Assembly (NCBI GenBank): GCA_964552055.1
Contig: CAZKFL010000002.1
Location: 1 to 64,000, forward strand
Length of the DNA stretch: 64,000 bases
Direction of reading: 5' to 3'
DNA from: VGMD01 sp964552055
GTDB lineage: Bacteria; Chlamydiota; Chlamydiia; Chlamydiales; 2-12-FULL-49-11
A model generated the notes under the pieces. That model was given only the letters and a program-made list of their open reading frames with translations. It made no database searches and was not told where the DNA came from. Positions within the stretch are counted from its first letter, which is position 1; each line of letters begins with the position of its first letter. The translations under genes and the position numbers were made by a program. Below are positions 51,544 through 60,452 of this stretch, one piece after another.

Positions 51544-51891
51544 TTATTGAGCTGGTGTAGCACTCTCTTTTTTTAGCATTGCATAGCATGTGCCAATCAG
51601 AACGCCTAAGGCTATGCAGCTAATCAACAATGTGTTAAATGTGCATATCGTTGGAACAATTTTGCCAATCAAAGTGTAGTCCATTGGTACCGTTGCGCTG
51701 CCCGCGACAATTAATCCCATATTTATATGAAGCGGGTTCGCAGCAACGCGTTCAGCAAATAAACATGCAATAGTACCCCCATATGGTGATCGCCAGATTT
51801 GTAAATTTTTTAGTAACACAGAAACCAAAGCACCGCTCGCTGCCCCTATTCCTGTACTTAAAAGATATTGTTTAGTTCTTGTAACATTCAT
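51544..51891 (-). CDS. Small membrane protein of unknown function
   Basis: This is a 115-residue protein starting at ATG 51891 behind AAGGATTTTT. Hydrophobic segments near 10-30 and 80-102 suggest two or three membrane passes, with a short soluble loop (QIWRSPYGG) and a KKES tail. An upstream ATG at 51924 is possible. Function unknown. Convergent with the small gene at 51215. Confidence 0.55.
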   Translation of the reverse strand: MNVTRTKQYLLSTGIGAASGALVSVLLKNLQIWRSPYGGTIACLFAERVAANPLHINMGLIVAGSATVPMDYTLIGKIVPTICTFNTLLISCIALGVLIGTCYAMLKKESATPAQ

Positions 51892-52027
51892 AAAAATCCT
51901 TAAAATAATAAGTTTACTCAGCAATTGTACTCCAAGAGCAATTATCGAGCAATGTCATATACTAATAGCTTTCTGTTAAGGATAATTGAGAAATATGGAT
52001 TAATGAATTATTAAAACTATTTTTCTC

Positions 52028-52056
52028 TTGGCAATTAAAGAGAAAAAGGTTAGAAT
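52028..52056 (+). promoter_or_regulatory. Promoter of the nucleotide translocase gene
   Basis: TTGGCA (52028-52033) and TAGAAT (52051-52056) are 17 bases apart, ending 26 bases before the ATG at 52083. TAGGA lies between as a ribosome site. Confidence 0.55.
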
Positions 52057-52082
52057 TCTAAGAATTTTACCCGTATGTAGGA

Positions 52083-53603
52083 ATGACAATAGACACTAGT
52101 GATATAATTTTTAGTAAATGGCGCCGCAGACTCTGGCCTTTTCAAAGAGCAGAGTTCAAAAAACTTTTCCCCTTAATTCTCATTAAATTTTTAATATCAA
52201 TAGATTATGGCATTTTAACCAACATGAAGGACACAATGATTGTGTCTGCAAGTGGGTCAGGAGCTGAAGTTATTGCAGTTTTAAAGGGTTGGGTAGTATT
52301 ACCAGCCGCAATGATTACTGTAGTTATCTATTCAAAATTGAGTAATGTCTTAAATAAGAAGAAGCTTTTCTATACCATGATGGGCGGCTTTTTAGCACTT
52401 ATTTTCCTATACGGATTTGTTCTTTATCCAAATGCAGATTTTTTCTCTCCAAACGCTTCCTCGGACTGGCTTTCTGCTAAATTTGGCGGTAAGCATGAAC
52501 ATTGGATTGCCGTCTACAGAAACTGGATTCACTCACTATTGTTCATTACAGCAGAACTTTGGGGCACAGTTGTTATCCTAGTTATGTTTTGGGGATTTGC
52601 AAATGATGTTACCTCCGTGGATGAAGCAAAACGGTCTTATAATATTTATATAGCTTCAGGCGACCTAGCAGCCTTTTCAATTGGTCCTATAGTCTGCTTC
52701 TTTATGAATAGGATGGGAAAACACTCCTTTTTAATGGCAACGCAAAGCCTTCTCTTTGTAGTATTAGCACTAGGTTTCCTTGTAATGGGGATTTTTTGGT
52801 GGATGAACAAATACGCCCTTACAGACAAAAATTTCTCCAATCCACTTGATTATCGAGGCTCTCCAAAGAAATTAAAAGAGAAACTATCTCTTTTTCAGGG
52901 GTTTAAGCACCTTGTTAAGTCTAAATATTTACTCGGCATTGCGGTTCTCGTAGTTGGATATGGACTTTCGATGAACTTAATCGAAGTCACTTGGAAGGCC
53001 TCTGTTCATAGCCTTTACCCAAATCCTATTGATTACCAGACATTTACAAGTAAGGCCACTTCCTGCCTTGGTCTTGTAGCATTTCTAACATCTATATTTC
53101 TAGGGAGTAATATTATTCGTAAGTTCGGATGGCATTGCAGCGCTCAGCTCACACCTATAATGGTCGGTGTTACAGGGGTTTTGTTCTTCGCATTTGTGAT
53201 AAATCCCAATATGTTAACTCCAGTTGCTGTTCTTTTTGGGGTCTCGCCACTTATGGTTGTCGTTCTCTTTGGAGCTTTTCAAAATATAATTAGTAAAGTT
53301 GCGAAGTATTCCTTTTTTGATCCCACAAAGGAAATGGCGTATATACCGCTAGACAATGACGCTAAATTGAAGGGTAAAGCTGCAATTGATGTTGTTGGGT
53401 CACGTTTAGGAAAATCAGGATCTGCCTGGATTCAAATAGCGATGATTGATCTAATTGGCTCAGGCTCAATATTTTCCGTTACACACATCCTCCTTCCAAT
53501 TGTTGCTTTTGTCACAATTTCCTGGATTTTATCTGTTAGATCTCTTAGTCATCAATTTGAGGAAAAGCACCTAGAGCAAAAGTTAGCCGCAAAAATTAGC
53601 TAG
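52083..53603 (+). CDS. ATP/ADP translocase-type nucleotide transporter (NTT)
   Basis: This 506-residue protein has about 12 helices. ILIKFLISIDYGILTNMKDT near residues 33-52 and the C-terminal block DPTKEMAYIPLDNDAKLKGK, followed by AAIDVVGSRLGKSG, are NTT signatures. Such proteins let intracellular parasites import ATP or other nucleotides from the host. Whether it exchanges ATP for ADP or imports other nucleotides cannot be told. A promoter lies at 52028-52056. A more diverged family member is at 17773. This copy appears canonical in length and motifs. Confidence 0.93.
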   Translation: MTIDTSDIIFSKWRRRLWPFQRAEFKKLFPLILIKFLISIDYGILTNMKDTMIVSASGSGAEVIAVLKGWVVLPAAMITVVIYSKLSNVLNKKKLFYTMMGGFLALIFLYGFVLYPNADFFSPNASSDWLSAKFGGKHEHWIAVYRNWIHSLLFITAELWGTVVILVMFWGFANDVTSVDEAKRSYNIYIASGDLAAFSIGPIVCFFMNRMGKHSFLMATQSLLFVVLALGFLVMGIFWWMNKYALTDKNFSNPLDYRGSPKKLKEKLSLFQGFKHLVKSKYLLGIAVLVVGYGLSMNLIEVTWKASVHSLYPNPIDYQTFTSKATSCLGLVAFLTSIFLGSNIIRKFGWHCSAQLTPIMVGVTGVLFFAFVINPNMLTPVAVLFGVSPLMVVVLFGAFQNIISKVAKYSFFDPTKEMAYIPLDNDAKLKGKAAIDVVGSRLGKSGSAWIQIAMIDLIGSGSIFSVTHILLPIVAFVTISWILSVRSLSHQFEEKHLEQKLAAKIS

Positions 53604-53656
53604 GAGCCCCATTAATTAAATGTTATAATGAATACTCAAGCAAAAGAGGATCTTAT

Positions 53657-54796
53657 ATGAAAAAGAAAAGCAATTTATGCTGGTCAAACATCTTATTCTT
53701 AGTTGGTTATCATGTTCTTTTAGCGATACTTCTGCCTATTTACCTTGTGTTTTACACCCCCTCAAGCTCACTACTTATCCTGAGTTTTGTACTATTGTAC
53801 ACAACAGGTCTTAGCATTACAGCTGGTTACCACAGGCTATTTTCACATAGCACGTATAAAACCAATAAAATTATTGAATCAATCTATCTATTCTTTGCAA
53901 GCATGGCTACACAAGGTAGCGCCCTCAGATGGTCTCATGACCACCGAATTCACCACGCTCATATCGATAAAGATGAAGATCCTTATACAGTAAAACGCGG
54001 CTTTTGGCACGCCCACTTTATCTGGCTTTTTAAAAAGCAGAATCCTATCAAAGATAAGGTTGTATCAGACCTTCTGAGAGATCCTATTGTTACATTTCAA
54101 CATAAATATTATGAAATACTGATGGTTATCACAAATGTTCTTGCCACCATATTCATTGGCTGGGTAACAAACGACTACTTTGGAGCTCTTGTATTTGGAT
54201 GGCTACTTAGACAATTTCTATTACATCATTTCACCTGGTTTATTAATTCACTAGCTCATTACTGGGGTCATCAAAACTACTCAACAGAGCACAGCGCCGT
54301 AGATAACTATGTTATTTCCCTACTTACATTTGGTGAAGGCTATCACAATTATCACCATACATTCGCATACGATTACCGAAATGGTATACGCTGGTACCAC
54401 TTTGATCCTACAAAATGGCTTATTTGGTCATTAAGCAAGTTTAGGCTTGCTAGAGATCTTAAAAAGGTAAATCAGGCACGTATCGCCGAACAGATGATTA
54501 AAGAGCATAAGAGAGCCCTTTTAGAAAAGCTCCATGAATCCTTTACTGAGAAAAAGGAAGATCTAGAGCTAAAAGTAACTTATTTCACTGAAAACCTCAT
54601 CGACAAACTCTCCAAACTCAATACACTTATGCAAGAATATAAATCTTGTAAAAAGTCGATGGAAGCTAGAGAAAAAGTTAGGCAGCTACTAAACGAAATC
54701 CATGATGTGAAAAAAAGTCTTAAGGCAGAATGGCGAGCTTGGAAAAATTTCTCCAAGTTTATTATGACCCTTGAACCGCTTCCGACCTATGCATAA
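53657..54796 (+). CDS. Acyl-CoA-type fatty acid desaturase with a C-terminal coiled-coil tail
   Basis: This membrane di-iron desaturase has the three histidine boxes intact: HRLFSH (59-64), HDHRIHH (94-100) and HNYHH (230-234). That is the delta-9 acyl-CoA desaturase type. Hydrophobic segments near 14-52 and 150-210 place it in the membrane. Residues about 265-379 add a Lys/Glu-rich helical tail predicted to form coiled coil, which ordinary bacterial desaturases lack. It is co-directional behind the NTT gene. It may alter host-derived acyl chains; that role is inferred. Confidence 0.9.
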   Translation: MKKKSNLCWSNILFLVGYHVLLAILLPIYLVFYTPSSSLLILSFVLLYTTGLSITAGYHRLFSHSTYKTNKIIESIYLFFASMATQGSALRWSHDHRIHHAHIDKDEDPYTVKRGFWHAHFIWLFKKQNPIKDKVVSDLLRDPIVTFQHKYYEILMVITNVLATIFIGWVTNDYFGALVFGWLLRQFLLHHFTWFINSLAHYWGHQNYSTEHSAVDNYVISLLTFGEGYHNYHHTFAYDYRNGIRWYHFDPTKWLIWSLSKFRLARDLKKVNQARIAEQMIKEHKRALLEKLHESFTEKKEDLELKVTYFTENLIDKLSKLNTLMQEYKSCKKSMEAREKVRQLLNEIHDVKKSLKAEWRAWKNFSKFIMTLEPLPTYA

Positions 54797-54840
54797 AAAC
54801 TAATACCTTGTTAAATCCCACTTTTGTTAGGGTGGGATTT

Positions 54841-55785
54841 ATGAAACGTATTGGCCTTTTTCTTTGTTTATCGAGTTCATGTTTATTTTCAGAGTATCTC
54901 AATATTCCTGAGACTTCAGAGGGCCCTTGGTTCACAGGCCCTTTACTTACCCCATCTGCTTACACTATTCCTCTTGGTCACTATAATTTTGAGCCGTACC
55001 TTTTTGTAGATAATGCATTTGGTCTCTATAATAATCACTGGACCGTAAAAAAACTCAAAGACACATTCTCCGCGATCAATTTCCAGTTTTGGGCCCAAAT
55101 GGGTATCGCTTCTTTTATGGACTTTACTCTTGTTCCATCCTTTTTTTATACCTATATTGGCGATGAAAGCTCCTGGCGATTTGGTGATATGTTTGCACAG
55201 GTCACTTTTCAGATGACAACAGAAACAGGCTTAAATGGTTTTGCGTCTAAGTTTGCAATCGGAGAAATTTTTCCACTCGGTGAGTACCAACATTTAGATA
55301 GTGAAAAGCGTTTAACAGATAGTGCTGGAGGAGGGAGCTTTGGAACCTCATTTGGATTTGTCTTTTCTAAGAGGTGGAATCTTTATTCTTTTCACTATTT
55401 TGCTGCAAGAATGTCTACAACAGCTATTTTATTTTCCCAGGTAAAAGTCCATGGCCTTAATTCGTATGGTGGTGGCAGAGGGACTAACGGAAGAGTCTTT
55501 CCTGGGACATCTTTTCCCCTACTTTTCGGATTTGAATACAATCTGACGCAAAATTGGGTGCTTGCTTTAGATATAGCCAGCACATATAGCTTTAGAACTC
55601 GATTTAAGGGGTCGTCTTTTTATCCAGTTGGTTGGGGTCCGTCCTATTCACTTAGCTTTGCACCAGCAATTGAGTATAACTATAGCGCGAACATAGGTCT
55701 AATTGGTGGTGTCTGGCTATCTGCTCTCGGAAGAAATTCACCACAATACATTAACTACGTTATTGCGATGAACTGGTACGTTTAA
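54841..55785 (+). CDS. Probable outer-membrane beta-barrel protein
   Basis: From ATG 54841 the protein has 314 residues with a signal peptide (MKRIGLFLCLSSSCLFSEYL). The mature part is rich in alternating aromatic strands (FNFQFWAQMG-like, SFGTSFGFVFSKRWNLYSFHYF, FGFEYNLTQNWVLALDIAS). It ends YVIAMNWYV with a terminal aromatic residue pattern typical of barrels. GGTGGG precedes the ATG. No porin family is recognised. It follows the desaturase and converges on the YheT-like gene with a 26-base overlap. Confidence 0.7.
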   Translation: MKRIGLFLCLSSSCLFSEYLNIPETSEGPWFTGPLLTPSAYTIPLGHYNFEPYLFVDNAFGLYNNHWTVKKLKDTFSAINFQFWAQMGIASFMDFTLVPSFFYTYIGDESSWRFGDMFAQVTFQMTTETGLNGFASKFAIGEIFPLGEYQHLDSEKRLTDSAGGGSFGTSFGFVFSKRWNLYSFHYFAARMSTTAILFSQVKVHGLNSYGGGRGTNGRVFPGTSFPLLFGFEYNLTQNWVLALDIASTYSFRTRFKGSSFYPVGWGPSYSLSFAPAIEYNYSANIGLIGGVWLSALGRNSPQYINYVIAMNWYV

Positions 55786-56743
55786 TTGACTCAATAGCCC
55801 AGTCAAGGACCATTCTGTCCATCCAACGGAATTCCTTAAATATATTTAAACCAACAAAACCAATGTGACCGCCATGCTCTGTCTTGTATATTTCAACATT
55901 TGGAGGAAGTTCGATGTCATCTAAAATCGTTGATTTTATGATTGGGTCATCATTTGCAAATAAAATCTTTGTAGGAAGAGCAATTTTTGAAATAACCCTT
56001 TTCGAACTAGAATAATAGTAGTATTCAAAAGCGCTTGAAAATTTAGCTAAGGGCGCTGTATAAAGCTCATCAAAATCATTTAACGTGACTGTTTTCGGTA
56101 AATTATGTGGCCCAAGATCGAAAAACTCATGCCTAAATTTCACTTCTTTCATCAGTAATTTGAGAAAATAGTTTGCATATATTTGATTTTCAGGAAGAGT
56201 AAATAGCCTTGCGCTTGACAAAAGATCTGCTGGCGGGCTTATAGCTAAAACAGCCTTTAGATATTTATCTCCTTCGCTTCCTAATTCACCTGCAAGCTTA
56301 AGTGAAATGTTTGCTCCAAGTGAAATCCCCATGAGGAGTTTGGGAGAATCTGGAAATAGTATTTTTATACTTTCTAATGCCTGAAAGACATCTCCACTTG
56401 ATCCACTATGATAAATACCTTTGGCAAGCCCTCTTCCAGAGCCACAACCTTTTAGATTAATTCGAATCGATTGTATTCCATTATCGCGAAATTTTCTCGC
56501 TATTCTTTTCATATAGTGTGATTTATGAGATCCACAAAGACCGTGAATCATTAAAACAGTCCAATCGTCTTTTTTCCAGTTTAGAGGCGTTGTAATTTCT
56601 AATGCTAATAAATCTCCATCCCTAAGTTTCACAACATGAGTTTTAGATGGAAGCTCCGGCTCAAAATCAATCAGAGAGCCAATCATCGTTTGATAATAGG
56701 AGCTCTTTATCAGCGGGTTAAAGTTCAAAAACTGCCCTTTCAT
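55760..56743 (-). CDS. YheT-like alpha/beta hydrolase (COG0429)
   Basis: This 327-residue hydrolase has the family signatures VLMIHGLCGSHKSHYMKRIA, RINLKGCGSGRG and YHSGSSGDV. The nucleophile elbow MGISLGANI and a C-terminal GGHIGF with the catalytic His complete the triad. The family hydrolyses esters with undefined natural substrates. ATG 56743 has AAGGGA upstream. An ATG six codons earlier lacks a site. No signal peptide. Confidence 0.88.
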   Translation of the reverse strand: MKGQFLNFNPLIKSSYYQTMIGSLIDFEPELPSKTHVVKLRDGDLLALEITTPLNWKKDDWTVLMIHGLCGSHKSHYMKRIARKFRDNGIQSIRINLKGCGSGRGLAKGIYHSGSSGDVFQALESIKILFPDSPKLLMGISLGANISLKLAGELGSEGDKYLKAVLAISPPADLLSSARLFTLPENQIYANYFLKLLMKEVKFRHEFFDLGPHNLPKTVTLNDFDELYTAPLAKFSSAFEYYYYSSSKRVISKIALPTKILFANDDPIIKSTILDDIELPPNVEIYKTEHGGHIGFVGLNIFKEFRWMDRMVLDWAIESIKRTSSSQ

Positions 56744-56871
56744 AGGAAAGTCCCTTATCATTTATACATAAACTTATAATTGATAGATGAATTTTTATCA
56801 CTGAATTATTGCAATTTACATTTTTTTTAGTTATATAACAAATATCAATCAACGCTAGAGATAGAGTATAT

Positions 56872-57504
56872 ATGCAAGAGTTTAATAATCAAGCACATTT
56901 GAATAGTAGGGAATTACCAAACATCTTCGGCAAGTGCTTGGGCATTGAAAAAATCGATTCCTTAGCAATCCAAATTCGCTCTAGTAAAAAAATGCCGCAA
57001 AAAGAAACATATGAAGCAGAAATACTAGAATATATAAATGAAGCTCTTCCACTTTCAGGAAAATTAACAACTGATGAACGAGGATTTACCTATCTTGCTC
57101 TTCCTAATGAATACATTTATGAACTTCTCCCCTTTCTAGAAAATGGAAATGCTACAAATCCTCCTTATTTTGAAGGTTTACATAATGTTGGAGCTCATGT
57201 GAGCGTAATTCTTGCGTCAGAATCTCATCCAGGTTTAGATTTAAAAAATTTTGCCACTGAAATACCCTTTACTATTACCGGTTGCTACTTTGTTGAGCCT
57301 GAGAATTGGTTAGAAATGGAAACAATTTGGTTTCTAACAATAGATGCACCAAAACTTTCTGAAATTCGAACACGCTTAAATCTTTCGCCTTATATTGATA
57401 ATAAGGAATTTCATATCACTTTTGCTGTGAAAAAGAGATTTCTTTCTATTCATGAACTTCTTGGAAAATCAAATGAAGCTATTGTTATAAAGAATATATT
57501 TTAG
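56872..57504 (+). CDS. Candidate 2H phosphoesterase-like protein
   Basis: This is a 210-residue protein. Two H-x-S/T motifs, H109-V-S in GAHVSVIL and H181-I-T in KEFHITFAV, stand 72 residues apart in strand contexts typical of the 2H phosphoesterase superfamily (LigT, cyclic phosphodiesterases). Members act on 2',3'-cyclic or 2',5'-linked nucleotides. No signal peptide. There is no other recognised domain and the overall match to a known subfamily is uncertain. It precedes two secreted or Inc-like genes on the same strand. Confidence 0.55.
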   Translation: MQEFNNQAHLNSRELPNIFGKCLGIEKIDSLAIQIRSSKKMPQKETYEAEILEYINEALPLSGKLTTDERGFTYLALPNEYIYELLPFLENGNATNPPYFEGLHNVGAHVSVILASESHPGLDLKNFATEIPFTITGCYFVEPENWLEMETIWFLTIDAPKLSEIRTRLNLSPYIDNKEFHITFAVKKRFLSIHELLGKSNEAIVIKNIF

Positions 57505-57563
57505 TTTTAATAAAGATTTTATTCAGATACTATTTGTTCTCAATATTAAAAAAAGGGAACAAT

Positions 57564-58172
57564 ATGAAGCTAAAAAATTATCTTTTGGTAGCATTTCTAC
57601 TCAGCTCTTCAATTTCAGCACACGCAAGAAATGAAGAGCCTGCATTTAAAGCACTCGCCATTCAATCTATTTCAAATAACACCCCTTATCGGCTCCTTTC
57701 AAGCAAAGATAACCAAGGTTGGAACCTAGAGACAGATGACGGCACTATTTGGAGAGCAATTGATAACTCAAGCGCCTCCCAAATCAAATACTGGCAGTCT
57801 AATGACAAACTCGTTATCTATCCAACAGCTTATCCCAAGTGGAGTGGCGGCAGATACTATCTTTTAAATACACGGCTAAATAGCGCTGCAACAGTGGAAC
57901 TTTCACAAGCGCCTATCACCGGTACAAGCACTAACATACAAATTACCTATATCGATTATACTTCCGGTTATATGGAATTAGAAGATGGTAGAGGGCGAGT
58001 TGTAAATTGGCGTTTGAATCGAAACGAAAGAGACATTTATGAGCACTGGCGCGCAGGACAGTCTATACTTGTTGGCTCAAATGAAAACTGCTGGGCAGGT
58101 TGGCTTTCAAGTGACTCCTACATTTTAATAAATGTGGAAAAAGACAACTACGTTAGAGCAAACATCGATTAA
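57564..58172 (+). CDS. Exported protein, unknown function
   Basis: From ATG 57564, behind AAAAGGGAAC, the protein has 202 residues. A signal peptide MKLKNYLLVAFLLSSSISAHA is followed by a beta-rich domain with two similar blocks (TDDGTIWRAIDN near 64 and EDGRGRVVNWRLNRN near 146), perhaps an internal repeat. No known domain. It lies 15 bases before the Inc-like gene, so the two are co-transcribed. Confidence 0.65.
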   Translation: MKLKNYLLVAFLLSSSISAHARNEEPAFKALAIQSISNNTPYRLLSSKDNQGWNLETDDGTIWRAIDNSSASQIKYWQSNDKLVIYPTAYPKWSGGRYYLLNTRLNSAATVELSQAPITGTSTNIQITYIDYTSGYMELEDGRGRVVNWRLNRNERDIYEHWRAGQSILVGSNENCWAGWLSSDSYILINVEKDNYVRANID

Positions 58173-58187
58173 CAACAGGAGAAATCT

Positions 58188-59054
58188 ATGAGTTTACGTG
58201 TAGAAGTTAGTGGCGCAATCCCACCACCAATTCGGTCATCTGTCCCACGCCTAACTGCGCGAGCTGAACCCGATCAAAGAATTATGAAGGTTGCTCTTTC
58301 GGTGTTTGCTATCATTGCCTGCTTTGCATTAACACCTCCCCCCCTTGCTATTATCCTTTCAGTAGCAGTCATCGCCTCTATATTTTTAATAAATTGGAAT
58401 GAGGGAACGCCTCAAGTTCATTCCGATTTTCCGAGGCATAGTGGACAAGATAGTTCAGGTTATCGTACTCAAGGCTATGTCCCCCAAGGCACTACGTGGA
58501 ATAGCAACCCGACTCACGGACGTAATTTCGGTGCATCTTCTGCATTTCATGGACGAGGACGTGTTCCCGTAGGCGGAGAAATAGAAGGTCGCTTTGAATT
58601 GGGAGCTCCGGAACCTTCTGGAAGTGCCCGCATATCTACAGCCGGATACTATGGTAGGTCAACGACACCACCACCATCTGGGAGCAGTTTACTATTATAT
58701 TCATTGCCAGTAAGCAGCGTGCGGGGTCAAGATGATTTACCTTCAGCACCACCTCTGTCTAGCGGAAGAAGAAGTGACCTTCCACTAGGAGCTCCAGAAC
58801 CGCGCGGAAGATTACCTATTGCGAGGGAAAATGATTCAGCCTCTAGAGGCTCCTCCTCTTCTGGCCAAAGAAGAACTTCCTCTACATCTGGACGGACACA
58901 TGCCCCTGCAGGAGGAGACGCATCTAGCGGCCTTCGATTAGGGGCCCCAGGCGAAGCAGTCAGGGAAGCTCCTCCCAGGGCAGGATTTGGAGCACGAAGG
59001 GAGCGCGTTAAAGTGGGAAGCGGGAATGGATTTGTTGGTAATCCTGATGAGTAA
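58188..59054 (+). CDS. Inc-like protein with bilobed hydrophobic domain and disordered tail
   Basis: This is a 288-residue protein. Residues 34-50 and 52-69 form two closely spaced hydrophobic helices joined by a short PPP turn. This bilobed layout is the hallmark of chlamydial inclusion-membrane (Inc) proteins. The remainder (70-288) is Ser-, Gly-, Pro- and Arg-rich and predicted disordered, with three LGAP motifs (ELGAPEPSG, PLGAPEPRG, RLGAPGEA). No cleavable signal peptide, as expected for type III export. GGAGAA precedes the ATG. Inc assignment is by shape, not homology. Confidence 0.6.
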   Translation: MSLRVEVSGAIPPPIRSSVPRLTARAEPDQRIMKVALSVFAIIACFALTPPPLAIILSVAVIASIFLINWNEGTPQVHSDFPRHSGQDSSGYRTQGYVPQGTTWNSNPTHGRNFGASSAFHGRGRVPVGGEIEGRFELGAPEPSGSARISTAGYYGRSTTPPPSGSSLLLYSLPVSSVRGQDDLPSAPPLSSGRRSDLPLGAPEPRGRLPIARENDSASRGSSSSGQRRTSSTSGRTHAPAGGDASSGLRLGAPGEAVREAPPRAGFGARRERVKVGSGNGFVGNPDE

Positions 59055-59543
59055 TTAATTAGTTGTGTACAGCTCTTGTTCATAGGAGCTGTACTCTTTT
59101 CTTTCAGCAATGAAGTTAGAGTAGTAAATATTTCCATCATATAGATGAATTTGAGAAAAACCTTTTAGCGGGATTCGCTTTTCATCTATTAATGCAATGC
59201 TCACACTAACTTCTTTAGCAGTTATTGGATAGGTTTGTAGATAAGGCCTGATAGCTTCGTTTTCATTGACGTAATTTACAAATGCATTAACAGTTGTTGT
59301 TAATAAGTGTTTAGCCTCTTTTGGTGGAAGATCTTTTTTTATTTCAAAGTCGATATAGAGTGAATCAATCTTATTGTTTGTATAAAAACCACCTGATCCA
59401 AGGGATGTTAGCCCAGGTTCTTTCTTGGCGATGAGGCTGAATGCTTTAGCTGCATCTTGCGCTTGTTTAGCATGCTCTGGCGGCTTTGCGCAGGCCGAAA
59501 AAACACATCCGATTACGAGTAGCTGTTTCAATACATTCATCAT
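59055..59543 (-). CDS. Lipoprotein, unknown function
   Basis: The N-terminus MMNVLKQLLVIGCVFSAC has a lipobox ending at VFSAC (Cys18). The mature part is about 144 residues with a pattern of strands (KIDSLYIDFEIKKDL, KEVSVSIALIDEKRIPLKG, YYSNFIAERKEY). AGGGGAAT precedes the ATG. No family is recognised. It directly abuts the Inc-like gene, convergently, at its 3' end. Confidence 0.65.
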   Translation of the reverse strand: MMNVLKQLLVIGCVFSACAKPPEHAKQAQDAAKAFSLIAKKEPGLTSLGSGGFYTNNKIDSLYIDFEIKKDLPPKEAKHLLTTTVNAFVNYVNENEAIRPYLQTYPITAKEVSVSIALIDEKRIPLKGFSQIHLYDGNIYYSNFIAERKEYSSYEQELYTTN

Positions 59544-59572
59544 ATTCCCCTTTTGTTATAATAAAGAATAAA

Positions 59573-59908
59573 ATGAAATGGAAAATGATGAAATATAAAT
59601 TTATTACTTCCCTTATATTTTTTGCTCTCTACGGATCTACAGCCTGTTTTCTATTGGCTCTATCTCAATTGTCCATCTATCAAGCATCATTTTCTTTAGT
59701 AGCGGCATGCTTTTTTTATAAAATAAGTTCTAATATTGTCTACTTTACAAAGGAATGGATTAAAGGATCAATGATTACATTTTTCCTATTATTTACTATG
59801 CTTTTAGTTGATACTGAATTTGTTGCATATGCTATTGCGATATCGTTTTTAGCGGCAACATTTATTCAGGTTTTTTTAGATGAGATGTGTCGTTCCAAAG
59901 AAATATAA
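59573..59908 (+). CDS. Small membrane protein of unknown function
   Basis: This is a 111-residue, mostly hydrophobic protein with four predicted helices. The start ATG at 59573 is a choice among three close ATGs (59573, 59585, 59588), none with a clear ribosome site. A longer frame back to 59486 would overlap the divergent lipoprotein gene and is rejected. The 3' end overlaps the phosphatase gene by 47 bases. Confidence 0.5.
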   Translation: MKWKMMKYKFITSLIFFALYGSTACFLLALSQLSIYQASFSLVAACFFYKISSNIVYFTKEWIKGSMITFFLLFTMLLVDTEFVAYAIAISFLAATFIQVFLDEMCRSKEI

Positions 59909-60443
59909 CAGGTTTTTCCTTTTCGTAGAATAAAATCGATTTTGAGGTTGTTGAAAGAGCCAGATAAGAGCCAAATGAAACAGGTAATCCTAACCACCTT
60001 GCAGCAATTGCTCTAGAAATATGGCCGCTTGAAAAAAGCAAAATATCTCCCCCAAGTGCTTTTAACTTCTCTAATAAAGCGTCCACTCTATTACAAATCT
60101 GCTTAGATGTTTCCCCATTAGGTGGATCTTTTGAAAATATGGACCAATTGGGAACAGTTTTACAGATTTCAAGAGAAGTAAGCCCCTCATAATCACCGTA
60201 ATCCCATTCTACTAAAGAAGGTTCTAGCTTCATTTGCATGCCAAAACCTGAGAGTTCACAAGTCGTCATCGCCCTTTTGAGAGGGCTTGAAAAGACGTGA
60301 TCAAATTTTGTCTTTCTCAAGCTCCTCCCAAGAAGGCCCGCCTCATTTCTGCCATTTTCGGTGAGTTCCAGGTCGGTTGATCCGGTATGCCGTCCGTTCA
60401 AGCTCCACTCTGTCTCTCCATGTCTGACAATTGTTATTTTCAT
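59862..60443 (-). CDS. Histidine phosphatase family protein (phosphoglycerate mutase-like)
   Basis: This is a 193-residue branch-1 histidine phosphatase. The catalytic RHGET is at residues 7-11, the substrate Arg in FSSPLKRAMTT, the catalytic Glu in VEWDYGDYEGL and the second His in LLFSSGHISRAIA. The length and motifs fit alpha-ribazole phosphatase or acid phosphatase relatives, not a glycolytic mutase. The exact substrate is unknown. It ends inside the gene at 59573 and starts 9 bases after the AT-hook stop on the same strand. Confidence 0.88.
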   Translation of the reverse strand: MKITIVRHGETEWSLNGRHTGSTDLELTENGRNEAGLLGRSLRKTKFDHVFSSPLKRAMTTCELSGFGMQMKLEPSLVEWDYGDYEGLTSLEICKTVPNWSIFSKDPPNGETSKQICNRVDALLEKLKALGGDILLFSSGHISRAIAARWLGLPVSFGSYLALSTTSKSILFYEKEKPVIFLWNDTSHLKKPE

Positions 60444-60452
60444 TCCTTCTTC

